NCBI GenBank assembly: GCA_013285945.1
Contig: JABDGP010000022.1
Coordinates: 1-43,709, forward strand
Reading direction: 5' to 3'
DNA length: 43,709 nt
Origin: Bacteroidota bacterium
GTDB lineage: Bacteria; Bacteroidota; Bacteroidia; Cytophagales; Cyclobacteriaceae
Below, piece after piece: positions 9,125 through 18,141 of the stretch. Each line of letters starts with the position of its first letter. The first letter of the stretch is position 1. The translations under genes were made by a program, and so were the position numbers. The notes under the pieces are model-generated. The model made no database searches. It was not told where the DNA came from and saw only the letters and a list, made by a program, of their open reading frames with translations.

Positions 9125-10231
9125 CTATTCGTTTTCGAGTTGTGCCTGTATTGCTCTGACTAGTTCTGCAAATTTCTCGTGGGCATTGTTGCAAAGAATG
9201 ATGACTGTTTTATCGGTTTCAATGTAGCGGACGATTTCTGTTTTGTAGCCGGGATTGTCACCTGTATGATAAACAACCTTGCCAAGTTTAGGATTGTTGC
9301 TCAGCATCCAGCCGAATCCATAGTTTGAAAGTTCTCCATTGCTGAGTTTTGCCGGTGCGTAAATTTCGTTCAAAGTCTCTTTGCTGATCAATTTGTTGGT
9401 GTAAAGTGCGCGATCCCATTTCAATAAATCGGAAGCTGAAGAACTGACACGCCCAGGGCCAACCCGCTTGCCAAGCCAAATAGTATAATTTGAAGAAGGG
9501 AAAGAATCTGCCCTTGTGAATTTCTTTTTCTCCGTCTCGTAAATGTATCCAAGTGCAAGGTTTTTAATTGAATCTTTTTGGGCTTTGGTTCGAATACCAG
9601 TGGCTGACATTTTTAATGGATGGAAAATCTGATCTCGGCAAAACTCAACAAACTCTTTTCCTGAAATTTTTTCGACAATGCTGCCCAGCAGGATATAACC
9701 TGTGTTGCTGTACTCGTATTTTTCCCCGGGTTTGAATAATGAAGAAGGGTGAAATTTTTTAAGACTGGCTATTACATCTCCGTTGCCAGCCACTTTGGAT
9801 TTATCCCAGTGCTCGTCCATTAGCTTTTGGTAATCGGGTAGGCCCGAAGTATGATTGAGTAAATGGCGGATAGTAATTCCGTTGTATGGAAGGCCAGGCA
9901 GATACTTCTCGATTGGTTCATCATAATCCAGTTTCCCGTTTTCACGGAGCATCGCAATCATTGTGGCTGTAAATTGCTTTGACAACGAGGCCAGTTCAAA
10001 AACAGATGACGTATCCATTTTAAGGTTTGCTTCAACATTGGCAAACCCAAATGCTTTATAATAGACAGGCCTGCCTTTTTCTGCAACTAAAACGACACCG
10101 CTAAAATCAGGTGTAGCAGCAAATACAGAATCGATTCTTTCGGGTAGTGTTTTATTTTCCGGCCTTTGATCTTTTCGGCTGCAGCCAATTAGAAAAACAG
10201 CAGCTATCATACACTTTATTACTGCTTTCAT
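9125..10231 (-). CDS. Beta-lactamase-family serine hydrolase, lipoprotein
   Basis: This is a class C beta-lactamase/esterase/D-aminopeptidase-type serine hydrolase of 368 aa. The N-terminus is a lipoprotein signal with lipobox LIGC (Cys17), so it is membrane-anchored outside the cytoplasm. Active-site motifs are Ser82-x-x-Lys85 (SLSK), Tyr174-Ser-Asn (YSN) and HTG (322-324) in place of KTG. The family includes peptidases and esterases acting on peptidoglycan peptides, D-amino-acid amides or esters, and most members are not resistance enzymes. Substrate cannot be told. It is divergent from rsmG with only 46 bases between the start codons. Confidence 0.9.
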   Translation of the reverse strand: MKAVIKCMIAAVFLIGCSRKDQRPENKTLPERIDSVFAATPDFSGVVLVAEKGRPVYYKAFGFANVEANLKMDTSSVFELASLSKQFTATMIAMLRENGKLDYDEPIEKYLPGLPYNGITIRHLLNHTSGLPDYQKLMDEHWDKSKVAGNGDVIASLKKFHPSSLFKPGEKYEYSNTGYILLGSIVEKISGKEFVEFCRDQIFHPLKMSATGIRTKAQKDSIKNLALGYIYETEKKKFTRADSFPSSNYTIWLGKRVGPGRVSSSASDLLKWDRALYTNKLISKETLNEIYAPAKLSNGELSNYGFGWMLSNNPKLGKVVYHTGDNPGYKTEIVRYIETDKTVIILCNNAHEKFAELVRAIQAQLENE

Positions 10232-10232
10232 T

Positions 10233-10240
10233 TACTTTTG
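10233..10240 (+). promoter_or_regulatory. Candidate -7 element for rsmG
   Basis: TACTTTTG fits the -7 consensus TAnnTTTG. No clear TTG lies 17-23 bases upstream. Initiation near 10246 would give rsmG a leader of about 30 bases. Confidence 0.35.
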
Positions 10241-10277
10241 ATTTGACAACAAGTTAACAACTCCAAATCTTTTCCAA

Positions 10278-10910
10278 TTGCAAGACGCCTCCATCATAGA
10301 ACACTACTTTAATGCCCTTTCTGAAAAGCAACGCAATCAATTTGGACAATTGGGCGGCCTTTATCAAGAATGGAATGAAAAGATCAACGTGATCTCGCGC
10401 AAGGATATTGACAACATCTATACGAACCATGTGCTACACTCACTTGGCATTGCCAAAGTGATGTCATTCAATACAGGTGCGAAGGTGATGGATGTGGGAA
10501 CTGGCGGAGGGTTTCCTGGAATTCCTTTGGCTATTCTATTCCCGGAAACGGAATTTCACTTAGTAGACTCTATTGGCAAGAAAATTACGGTAGTGAAAGA
10601 AGTAGCGCTGTCGCTGGGACTGAAAAATGTAACGGCTGAACAAATCCGGGCTGAGCAAGTGAAGGCAAAATATGATTTTGTGGTAAGCCGTGCGGTCACG
10701 CGTATGAAAGAATTCTATGGCTGGGTTCAAAACCGTATCAAAACCGAATCAAAGCATTCATTGGACAACGGCATTCTTTACTTAAAAGGCGGTGACTTGG
10801 ATGAAGAGCTAAATGAATTGAAAAGACCTTACAGTCTCTACGAACTGCCGGATTATTTCAAAGAGGAATTTTTTGAAACCAAGAAGGTGGTTTATATGCC
10901 GGTGCACTAA
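10278..10910 (+). CDS. rsmG: 16S rRNA (guanine-527-N7)-methyltransferase
   Basis: RsmG (GidB) methylates G527 of 16S rRNA using S-adenosylmethionine. The 210-residue sequence has the family's N-terminal helix region with INVISRKDIDNIYTNHVLHSL, the AdoMet-binding loop MDVGTGGGFPGIPLAI (near 71-86), HLVDSIGKK and VVSRAVTRM. The start appears to be TTG at 10278. The frame closes at a TGA at 10239, and no ATG or GTG precedes the conserved N-terminal region. The stop overlaps the convergent crcB stop by two or three bases. Confidence 0.95.
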   Translation: MQDASIIEHYFNALSEKQRNQFGQLGGLYQEWNEKINVISRKDIDNIYTNHVLHSLGIAKVMSFNTGAKVMDVGTGGGFPGIPLAILFPETEFHLVDSIGKKITVVKEVALSLGLKNVTAEQIRAEQVKAKYDFVVSRAVTRMKEFYGWVQNRIKTESKHSLDNGILYLKGGDLDEELNELKRPYSLYELPDYFKEEFFETKKVVYMPVH

Positions 10911-11290
10911 CTGTGCTCCCCGAAGTAGATTCCGCCATAAGTAGCGGCAAGGCAGAGTACCAGACTTAATATAATATAGAGAACAGTGGAGAAGTGGAAT
11001 CCGCTTTGAATTAAAGTAAGTGTTTCGGCGCTGAATGTGGAGAAAGTACTGAAGCCTCCACAAAAACCAACTGCCCAAAACAAACGGGCCGCGGGAGAAA
11101 TTACTTGTCTATGATCTGCAATACCAACAACAAATCCCAACACAAGGCAGGCTACGATATTCACCGACAAGGTGCCGAATGGAAAATGATGATTGTGTAA
11201 GTTGTTGACTGAGCGGCCTAATAAAAAACGCACTATGCTTCCGAAGCCGCCGCCTACAAACACTAATACAATGTCCTGCACGCCTTTCAT
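10907..11290 (-). CDS. crcB: Fluoride ion channel CrcB/Fluc
   Basis: This small (127 aa) four-helix inner-membrane channel forms dual-topology dimers and exports fluoride. Typical features are GGGFGSIVRFLLGR near the N-terminus, the pore Asn region FGTLSVNIVAC, and GFCGGFSTFSTFSAETL with the phenylalanine ladder. The gene starts two bases before the acyltransferase stop, so the two form an operon. I saw no fluoride riboswitch in the 121 bases ahead of that operon, though I could not fold it. The gene's 3' end overlaps rsmG. Confidence 0.95.
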   Translation of the reverse strand: MKGVQDIVLVFVGGGFGSIVRFLLGRSVNNLHNHHFPFGTLSVNIVACLVLGFVVGIADHRQVISPAARLFWAVGFCGGFSTFSTFSAETLTLIQSGFHFSTVLYIILSLVLCLAATYGGIYFGEHS

Positions 11291-11292
11291 GC

Positions 11293-12030
11293 TTATGAGT
11301 TTTGAACGATCATATTCCTCATCACATCAAAAGTATGATTCTTTAGCTCAATTGTCTCCGTCATTCCCGTAACAGAAATCTCGGGCCCGACAATAATTTT
11401 GATCAAACCCGGTCTAAGATTGATGGTTCCGGGAGGCATCAGCGGGCCGGCGCCAATAACAACCATTGGTAACACCGGCATTTGTGTATCGATGGCGAGG
11501 CGAAATGCACCATCTTTGAAGGGTTGTAATATCTCTTTGCTGCGGTTCTGGGTGCCTTCGGCAAAAAGCAAAATAGAGATGCCTTCGGCTAATGCCATTT
11601 TCAATCGATCCAGACTTTTCTTGCGGCTCTCTCCGCTCGATCGATCAACAATCACCGTAGCACCTCGTGCTATTAATCCGAAGACAGGAATCTTCAGCAA
11701 TTCTTTTTTAGCCAACGGTCGAAATTCACCAGGAATTAATAAACGTAAGCCAGGCAAATCGAGGAAGGACGTGTGATTGCTTACAAAAATATAGGATTGG
11801 CCCTTGCGGAAATTTTCCCGGCCGTGAAACTCATAGCGAATAAACGTGAGCTTGCTAAAAATCCATGACCATATCCACAGAAAACTATAGCCGATCCAGC
11901 TGATTCTATTCCCAAATAAAAAAGGGAGAGTAAGCCCAGGCAAAAACAAAAGCATAAAAGACGTAAAGACCAGGAAAACCCAGAAAGTATAGAGAGTGCG
12001 AGCGACTTTTTGAAGGAGCTTCAAAGGCAA
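11293..12030 (-). CDS. plsC: 1-acyl-sn-glycerol-3-phosphate acyltransferase family protein
   Basis: This is a PlsC-type acyltransferase making phosphatidic acid in phospholipid synthesis, or a related lyso-lipid acyltransferase. It has 245 residues with an N-terminal hydrophobic segment (about 12-55). The catalytic HX4D motif is NHTSFLD (His86, Asp91). The glycerol-phosphate-binding motif is FAEGT (156-160), a variant of FPEGT. VIVDR (127-131) precedes the second motif. It is followed two bases later by crcB. The precise acceptor lipid is not shown, so the gene name is by family. Confidence 0.88.
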   Translation of the reverse strand: MPLKLLQKVARTLYTFWVFLVFTSFMLLFLPGLTLPFLFGNRISWIGYSFLWIWSWIFSKLTFIRYEFHGRENFRKGQSYIFVSNHTSFLDLPGLRLLIPGEFRPLAKKELLKIPVFGLIARGATVIVDRSSGESRKKSLDRLKMALAEGISILLFAEGTQNRSKEILQPFKDGAFRLAIDTQMPVLPMVVIGAGPLMPPGTINLRPGLIKIIVGPEISVTGMTETIELKNHTFDVMRNMIVQNS

Positions 12031-12151
12031 ATTTTAGCCCGCAATATCTGAAATCCTGTTCACCTGCAAAAACCTTAAAAGGGTTCCATAATTTACACCA
12101 ATGGAGCTTGAGTCAATAGCTTCGTAATGTAGATTTAGAAAAAAATCGATT

Positions 12152-13045
12152 ATGAAAAAGCTTGCCTTTGCACTGGTTTTGATTTCGGGAGCCGCCGCCG
12201 GTCAACAGAATTTTGACACCGTACGGATCAGACCGATCAAAATCAAGGAGAACATTTACATGCTTAAAGGATCGGGCGGCAATATCGGGTTGCTTACCGG
12301 CAAAGAAGGGAATCTGGTGATTGATGATCAGTACGCTCCTCTTAGCGATAAGATTAAGGCAAGTATTAATTCCTTAGATACAAACCCGATTCGATTTTTG
12401 ATAAATACGCACATTCATGGAGACCACACCGGAGGAAACGAAAATTTTCAGAAAAGCGGAGTTACCATCCTGGCGCAAGAACATGTGCGCGAAAGGATGA
12501 TGAAAGAGCAGATCAATCCCAGGCTTAACCGCACTACACCACCCAGAGATCCGGCAGCCTGGCCTGTAATTACTTTCGAAAATGGAATTCGGATGCACTT
12601 GAATGATGAAGACATTGATGTATTCCATTATAAAGAAACCAGCCACACCGACGGAGATGCAATTATTCATTTTATAAAAGCAGATGTATTTCACACCGGC
12701 GATGTATTTGTTCGCTATGGATATCCATTCATCGATTATTCGAGTGGAGGTTCTGTGAACGGATTTATTATTGTACTCGACAAGTTGTTGCCTTTGCTTA
12801 ACGATAAATCTGTTATTATTCCCGGCCACGGGGAACTGGCAACGAAATCAGATGTAAAAGTTTTCAGGGACAAACTGGCCGACATTCGCGATCAAGTAGT
12901 TGCTGCCCTTAAAAAAGGAAAAAAACCTGATGAAATTCCTGCGCTCGGAATCACTGACAAGTATGATGCCGAGTGGGGCAAAGGATTTTTGAAAGGGAAA
13001 GATTTTGTGCTAATGATTGCTGAAGAACTCAAGGGAGCCAAATAA
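12152..13045 (+). CDS. Secreted metallo-beta-lactamase-fold hydrolase
   Basis: This 297-residue zinc hydrolase of the metallo-beta-lactamase superfamily has a cleavable signal peptide (about 1-17). Metal ligands are in NTHIHGDHTGG (His87, His89, Asp91, His92), His165 in SHTDGD, Asp184 in HTGDVF, and His226 in IPGHGE. The arrangement resembles class-B-like periplasmic MBL-fold hydrolases and quinoprotein-relay-type MBL proteins common in Bacteroidota. A resistance role is not implied. Substrate is unknown. It is convergent with the di-heme oxidoreductase gene, 16 bases away. Confidence 0.9.
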   Translation: MKKLAFALVLISGAAAGQQNFDTVRIRPIKIKENIYMLKGSGGNIGLLTGKEGNLVIDDQYAPLSDKIKASINSLDTNPIRFLINTHIHGDHTGGNENFQKSGVTILAQEHVRERMMKEQINPRLNRTTPPRDPAAWPVITFENGIRMHLNDEDIDVFHYKETSHTDGDAIIHFIKADVFHTGDVFVRYGYPFIDYSSGGSVNGFIIVLDKLLPLLNDKSVIIPGHGELATKSDVKVFRDKLADIRDQVVAALKKGKKPDEIPALGITDKYDAEWGKGFLKGKDFVLMIAEELKGAK

Positions 13046-13061
13046 ATTGTCGCTTCAGTTA

Positions 13062-14444
13062 CTAGAGCGATTCTAAAAATTTTATTAGCGCATTCCGGTC
13101 GTCAGAGTTCATCTTTTTTACATTTTGTTTTGCCTGTTCGGCTTCACCACTATGCCAAAGCACAGCTTCCATCAGGCTTCGTGCCCGACCATCATGAAGA
13201 AAGTTGGTGTGACCATTTACGATTTGTACGAGACCAATTCCCCAAAGTGGAGCAGTTCGCCATTCACTACCTGAAGCTTTGAAATCCGGCCGGCCATCGG
13301 CCAAGCCGTCACCCATATCATGAAGTAATAAATCGGTATAGGGCCGAATAGTTTGATTGGAAAGTTCGGAAAGCTCATCAGAGCCAGTCTGCATTTTGGG
13401 AATATGACAAGCCGAGCATTGAGCTTGAATGAACAGAGCCTTCCCTCTTAGCACTGTTTCGTCAGTGACATTGCGCCTTGCCGGAGGCGCCAGAGTTTGA
13501 AGGTAAACTTTTATAGCATCCAGCTGATCAGAACTTATTTCAGGATCATGTGCGGGTACATCCTGTAGTTGCCCTTTGCTCGATTCATCTGGAAAGTAGG
13601 GTGACGTAATACCCATATCTCCATTTGCGGCTGCGGCGGCTTGCTGTATCAGCGTAGGTTGTGATGCTTTCCATCCAAAGCGACCCAACACAACTTTATC
13701 CTGAGACTGATCATAAACATAATTCGCTTTTCCCGAGATGCCATCACCGTTAACATCGTTTTCGTCTGCATAACCAAGTATCGTTTGCTCAGGCACTGCT
13801 TCTAATAAACCAAGTCCAAAATTTGCATTCGCTATCCGTGGTGAAATCATTGCGCCTGCAGGAACAGGAATGTACGGATTAACCATCGTGTAAGTTGGCT
13901 TCTGCAAACTATACACTTGTCCATCGGCAAAGGCATCTGGTATTTCTACATAAGAAATGGAAATGCTCATTTCGGGTACTGTACTTACAACGGCATGCGT
14001 TTGTATTTGAAGTCCGAAGCCGGTTAGCGGTATCGGTCCGCCATTAACATCACTCCCCGACGCACTGACTCTGAAAAGTAGTCCGCCAAATTGTTCGGTG
14101 GCCAGTGGAGGTCTTGCCCTTCCATCATTGTTATGCCATGATTTGCATGAGGTATTATTATAGATAGGGCCAAGTCCTCCATTGACAAGTGCCGGCGGTG
14201 TCACAAATGTCCCTTCAAAAACAGCATCGCCAGCCCTGTGAGCTGCCAGCGATGTTGCGGTAATATTCGCCAGAGGAAAAGTAAACGCCCGGCTGGTAGC
14301 ATCAAATGAAGTGGTACTTCCGCCTGAGTAGGCTTCGTCCGGATCGATGCTCGCATTTGTGGGAGGGCTGCTTTCTTTACATGCGAGTAGCAGAAAAGCA
14401 ACGACAAGAAGTTTACAATCCCAACACTTCACGTACGTCTTCAT
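13062..14444 (-). CDS. Di-heme oxidoreductase-family lipoprotein with altered first heme motif
   Basis: This is a cytochrome-c-peroxidase-related di-heme oxidoreductase of the type often encoded beside imelysin and TonB receptors in iron-uptake loci. It has 460 aa, a lipobox LLAC (Cys22), and the C-terminal signature HTNFLHDGRARSLMEAVLWH. The second heme motif is intact (CSACH, Cys343, Cys346, His347). The first reads CKSWH (Cys100, Trp103, His104) in the otherwise typical context before NNDGRARPP, where CxxCH is expected. The Trp codon is TGG at 14138-14136, one base from a Cys codon. The gene overlaps the end of the imelysin gene by 32 bases, so the two are translationally linked. Confidence 0.85.
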   Translation of the reverse strand: MKTYVKCWDCKLLVVAFLLLACKESSPPTNASIDPDEAYSGGSTTSFDATSRAFTFPLANITATSLAAHRAGDAVFEGTFVTPPALVNGGLGPIYNNTSCKSWHNNDGRARPPLATEQFGGLLFRVSASGSDVNGGPIPLTGFGLQIQTHAVVSTVPEMSISISYVEIPDAFADGQVYSLQKPTYTMVNPYIPVPAGAMISPRIANANFGLGLLEAVPEQTILGYADENDVNGDGISGKANYVYDQSQDKVVLGRFGWKASQPTLIQQAAAAANGDMGITSPYFPDESSKGQLQDVPAHDPEISSDQLDAIKVYLQTLAPPARRNVTDETVLRGKALFIQAQCSACHIPKMQTGSDELSELSNQTIRPYTDLLLHDMGDGLADGRPDFKASGSEWRTAPLWGIGLVQIVNGHTNFLHDGRARSLMEAVLWHSGEAEQAKQNVKKMNSDDRNALIKFLESL

Positions 14445-15498
14445 CTAAAATTTTATTAAGCTTCTGTAATTCCGTCACGATTTCCTTAAGTTGATCTTGT
14501 TTTATAATTATTGCCTGATTCATAGACGCTGGCTGGATCAGTTCCATCAGCGCTATGCACAGTTTGAATTGCGTTATAGCTTTATCATTCACCGACGGAT
14601 TGGCTGCGACAACGAGACTACTGAAATTCTTTTGTGTAGTAATGTCTCCATATTGACCTGTATAAGCGGCATACACTCCATTGAGATTATTCAGATAGTC
14701 GTAATAAGAATAATCGGAAAACCTCGATTCTAAATACGCGCTGCTTTGCAAGGTGAGTGGAATCTGAATTTTACTGTTGGGCAATTCATCAGTTATATCA
14801 ACCATTGATCCCAGTACGTCACCCAATGCTGCTTGAGTGGTCGGATATAAATCAGAGCCCGCTCCTGCCGATACATAAGCATCATAAAAACTGTTGGTAG
14901 TTCCGGTAGTCCAGCTCGAGTTGAGCTTGTTGGCTTGTGTATTTAGATCGGATGTAAGCAGATCCAGCATTAGCAATTCACGGGCTGTGAAATCAGTTGC
15001 TGTCTTAGCTCCATCCAATCCAAAAAGCAGATATTCTATGGCATGAAAACCTTTGGTAGTGGTAGTCATTTGTGTAACATACGCCTGATCGAGAACCTGA
15101 CTGGAATTAAGTATCGATGCGAATGCGGTGATATCAAAAGGCCAATCATCTGAGTTGCCATCTATGCCTTCATTTTCCACAGGCCCGAAGGCAAAGCTTT
15201 CATTACTTTCCCATGGATTGCGTGCCAGTTTCCAAAGATTTTGCACCTGACCGAGGTTGGTATCAGAAGTAACGGATTCAAATGTAGTTACGCCATTATA
15301 TAAATTGGCTGTTGCCGTTACAAAATTTGAAACAATTGATTTTTCAATTTGCGCCAGGCCTTGAATGGCAACTTGCTGATCATTGCTTATCGGGAGACTT
15401 TCCGTTTTTATATTGTCGAAATCATTCTGGCAGCCCATTATTGCTAAGGCCGCAACAAAACCAACTGCAACTGTACTTTTGGTAAATGTGTTTTTCAT
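14413..15498 (-). CDS. Imelysin-family (M75) lipoprotein
   Basis: This is an imelysin/EfeO-M75-like protein, a two-bundle helical fold of the cell envelope linked to iron handling. It has 361 aa and a lipoprotein signal with Cys23 after AIMG. The signature GxHxxE is GFHAIEYLLFG (Gly150, His152, Glu155). In this family that motif is thought to bind metal or ligand, and peptidase activity is disputed. It lies between the TonB receptor (35-base gap) and the di-heme oxidoreductase (overlapping), in the order typical of IrpA-like iron loci. Confidence 0.9.
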   Translation of the reverse strand: MKNTFTKSTVAVGFVAALAIMGCQNDFDNIKTESLPISNDQQVAIQGLAQIEKSIVSNFVTATANLYNGVTTFESVTSDTNLGQVQNLWKLARNPWESNESFAFGPVENEGIDGNSDDWPFDITAFASILNSSQVLDQAYVTQMTTTTKGFHAIEYLLFGLDGAKTATDFTARELLMLDLLTSDLNTQANKLNSSWTTGTTNSFYDAYVSAGAGSDLYPTTQAALGDVLGSMVDITDELPNSKIQIPLTLQSSAYLESRFSDYSYYDYLNNLNGVYAAYTGQYGDITTQKNFSSLVVAANPSVNDKAITQFKLCIALMELIQPASMNQAIIIKQDQLKEIVTELQKLNKILDEDVREVLGL

Positions 15499-15533
15499 AA
15501 TTTTTTTGTCTTAATCGAATCCGGTCAACCTGT

Positions 15534-17933
15534 TTAAAATTTTGCGCCAATACCTATGTACAAACTCCTTCCGATGGAAGGAATGATTCCCGGGCCGGGG
15601 TATTCGCCGGTGCGCAAAGTGAAGTAGCGTTTATCCGCAAGGTTGTTAATTCCGAATTTGAGGTTGTAGTTTTTGATATGAATTGTACCAGACCAATCCA
15701 ACACGGTATACGCCGGGATTATGCCTGCCACTGCATCAGCCGATGGAGTTTGTGAATTACCTGCATCACCATACGATTTTGCCGTGCTGCTGACCAAGAA
15801 CGTGGTCGAGAATTTTCCTACCACCAGATTGGTGCCAAAACGCTCAATGCTTGTAGGTGCGTACTCAACGTAGTTTCCATTGTATTCTCCTGAAGTGTAT
15901 TTGGCGTTGATTAGCGCCAAAGAGTTAAAGAAACTTATGCTCCACCTTGAATACCCCAGAAATGCTTTAACAGGATTGAATTCAACGTAAGTTTCAAATC
16001 CTTTGTGTACGCTGTTGGCTACATTAGTGCGGTAGGGATATTGATTTCCATTGGCATCGGTTTTCTCAATCATCCCGACACGATTGTTGTATTGCAGATA
16101 AAACGCGCCAATATCAAAATTTAGAAAATCTTTCACGGAGCCCCGAAATCCTAAGTCACTGTTATATCCGTTGGAATCTTTCATTTTAGGGTCAACTGTT
16201 ACAATTGTTCCAAACGGTGTAAGGCTTGAGTAATCCATCGGCCTGTAGGCTTGCGACCAGTTGGCATAAATATTTGTAGACGAAGTAGTTCTTAACTGAA
16301 GTCCAATGCCTGTGAGAAAAATGTAACGATTCTTAGATCGGTCTGAATAAACGACACTGTTTTCATCATCACTAAGGCTATATCCTTTTACTGTCGAATT
16401 GATGTATTCGTAGCGCATCCCCGGTGTGACGGATAGTTTCTCTCCAAAACGAAAAGTGTTTTCGATAAATGGAGCTAGGTTGGTCGTAGTGAAGTTGAGG
16501 TCATTTTCATAAGGCCCTACCAGGTTCAAATCAAAATCGGAACCTGTTGTACCAACCCCGCCCTCCTGACGTTTCATTTTTCCATAAAAAAATCTTCCTC
16601 CTGCTGCAAGCGTATTATTCATCCTGCCCAATTTGTAATGAGAAAGTAAACGGACCTCGGTTGTGTTGCTATTAAAACCCTCGTGCTCTACTTCGCGATT
16701 GCTATACGTGTTGGTAATAGGATCAATTGCGTCTACTGCTTGAGGCCCTCCGTCTTCATTACGCCACACCAAATCACGGGCGCTGGAATTAAATGTAGAT
16801 TTTACATTCAAGAACGTACCCTGTGAAATCTTCCAATCGAATGTAGCCGCAAAAATATTCCATGGACTTCTCAGCCAATTTCGGGCACGGTAGGATGCGC
16901 GACTGTTCGCATTAAACAAACTGTCTGTAAAACCACCGGGCATGTGAATACGGTTTCGCAGTATCGAATACTCAGCGCCTACCTTGATTTTTTCTGAAGC
17001 TTGATATTCAATCCGTCCATAGCCGGTAATTTTTTTATAATCTGAATTGGGTCTCCAGCCTTGTGATCCCTGATATTGCAAGTAAGAATAGTAATTGAAC
17101 CTTCCCACCTGTCCTCCGGCAGATGTAAATGAGTTGTACATTCCAAAACTTCCGCCCGTTTGTTGTGTAGTTATCTCGATCGGCTTACTGGTGCTTCCTT
17201 TTTTCATGATATAGTTGATGACTCCACCAAACTGCGGACCGAACTGCAACGAGGAAGCGCCGCGAGTCACCTCAATTCTTTCTACTGCTTCAAGAGTTGG
17301 CAGGTAATACGACTCAGGATAACCATAGAGATCACCCGTGATATTGTAACCATTTTGCCGAGTGTTGGTCTCGATAGATTGCGTTGGGTTAAGTCCGCGA
17401 AAGCCAATTCCGTTGGATGGGAAACCGCTGGATTCTGTTTCAGAATAATTTGCACCAGGCACGCGCCCGAGAACTTGTCGGGGGTTGTTTTGTGCTGTAT
17501 TGGCATCAAGGCTGTCTAAAAGCAACACCTCAGTTTTTTTGCCAGAATAGATTACTCCTCCATGGTCGTCCATGTAACCCATCCCGGTAATCGACTTGAC
17601 GCCCGAAATCTCCACCTCGTGCAGCATCTCAACTTTCTCCTCGGTTTCAAAATCGACCTCGGCTATTTCATCTGTTTTTACCTCAATGGTTTTTGTAATG
17701 GATTTGTATCCAATTGCTGAAAACCGGATTGAGTAGTTTCCTGCAGGTGCTTTTATATGATACTCTCCAAAGTTGTCGCTTTCGGTGCCATACTTAGTTT
17801 TTTCCAGAATAACATGGCCATTCACCACCACTTTTCCAGAAGTATCTTTTATTCTCCCTTCAATTGTTCCTGTCTGCGCATTTGCAAAGCCGAAAGCAAA
17901 AAGGCAGAAAACTGGAGTAAATAGTAGTTTCAT
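15534..17933 (-). CDS. TonB-dependent outer-membrane receptor, iron-chelate type
   Basis: This outer-membrane active transporter is powered by TonB-ExbBD. It has 799 residues. A signal peptide (1-19, ending ANAQ) is followed by a CarboxypepD_reg-like beta-sandwich domain (about 23-105), a plug domain (about 125-250, with QVLGRVPGANY and ERIEVTRGASSLQFGPQFGGVINYIMKKG) and a 22-stranded-type barrel ending in an aromatic residue (IGIGAKF). It is similar in build to FecA-like siderophore or citrate receptors. Co-transcription with imelysin and di-heme oxidoreductase genes, and two palindromes at its promoter, argue for an iron substrate. The ligand itself is not shown. Confidence 0.92.
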   Translation of the reverse strand: MKLLFTPVFCLFAFGFANAQTGTIEGRIKDTSGKVVVNGHVILEKTKYGTESDNFGEYHIKAPAGNYSIRFSAIGYKSITKTIEVKTDEIAEVDFETEEKVEMLHEVEISGVKSITGMGYMDDHGGVIYSGKKTEVLLLDSLDANTAQNNPRQVLGRVPGANYSETESSGFPSNGIGFRGLNPTQSIETNTRQNGYNITGDLYGYPESYYLPTLEAVERIEVTRGASSLQFGPQFGGVINYIMKKGSTSKPIEITTQQTGGSFGMYNSFTSAGGQVGRFNYYSYLQYQGSQGWRPNSDYKKITGYGRIEYQASEKIKVGAEYSILRNRIHMPGGFTDSLFNANSRASYRARNWLRSPWNIFAATFDWKISQGTFLNVKSTFNSSARDLVWRNEDGGPQAVDAIDPITNTYSNREVEHEGFNSNTTEVRLLSHYKLGRMNNTLAAGGRFFYGKMKRQEGGVGTTGSDFDLNLVGPYENDLNFTTTNLAPFIENTFRFGEKLSVTPGMRYEYINSTVKGYSLSDDENSVVYSDRSKNRYIFLTGIGLQLRTTSSTNIYANWSQAYRPMDYSSLTPFGTIVTVDPKMKDSNGYNSDLGFRGSVKDFLNFDIGAFYLQYNNRVGMIEKTDANGNQYPYRTNVANSVHKGFETYVEFNPVKAFLGYSRWSISFFNSLALINAKYTSGEYNGNYVEYAPTSIERFGTNLVVGKFSTTFLVSSTAKSYGDAGNSQTPSADAVAGIIPAYTVLDWSGTIHIKNYNLKFGINNLADKRYFTLRTGEYPGPGIIPSIGRSLYIGIGAKF

Positions 17934-17944
17934 ATCTGATTTTA

Positions 17945-17961
17945 TTTAGAATTATTCTAAA
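17945..17961. promoter_or_regulatory. Palindromic operator 1 of the iron operon
   Basis: TTTAGAAT-T-ATTCTAAA is a perfect 8-1-8 inverted repeat. It covers the expected transcription start just downstream of the -7 element, 11 bases ahead of the TonB receptor ATG. Binding here would block initiation. Confidence 0.65.
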
Positions 17962-17967
17962 GAGTGG

Positions 17968-17998
17968 CAAATATGTGTTGTTGATTGATATAAGTCAA
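17968..17998 (-). promoter_or_regulatory. Promoter of TonB receptor-imelysin-oxidoreductase operon
   Basis: On the minus strand there is TTG (17998-17996), a 20-base spacer and CATATTTG (17975-17968). The -7 element has one mismatch to TAnnTTTG. The promoter sits between two near-identical palindromes. Confidence 0.55.
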
Positions 17999-18001
17999 TC
18001 T

Positions 18002-18024
18002 TTATTTAGAATATTTCTAAATAA
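18002..18024. promoter_or_regulatory. Palindromic operator 2 of the iron operon
   Basis: TTATTTAGAA-TAT-TTCTAAATAA has perfect 10-base arms. Its core aligns with operator 1 over 17 bases with two differences. It begins three bases upstream of the -33 TTG. The two cores start exactly 60 bases apart. Confidence 0.6.
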
Positions 18025-18141
18025 TTAAAATAGAGGAGATCTGCCTAGTCTGCAAAACCAAGCTTATGAGGCTTTTTCCAGGCCATTGAATTCTGCTCGC
18101 GCCTTAAGAATGGAAACTGAGATTCAAAATAGAAGCTCTAG

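Noticed and set aside
12031-12151. Fluoride riboswitch ahead of plsC-crcB
   Set aside because: I looked for the conserved GGCGAUGG-type start and CUGAU features on the minus strand and did not see them.
12374-12829. Minus-strand 151-aa ORF inside the metallo-beta-lactamase-fold gene
   Set aside because: It is antisense to a gene with all its metal ligands intact, and its own sequence has no recognisable features.
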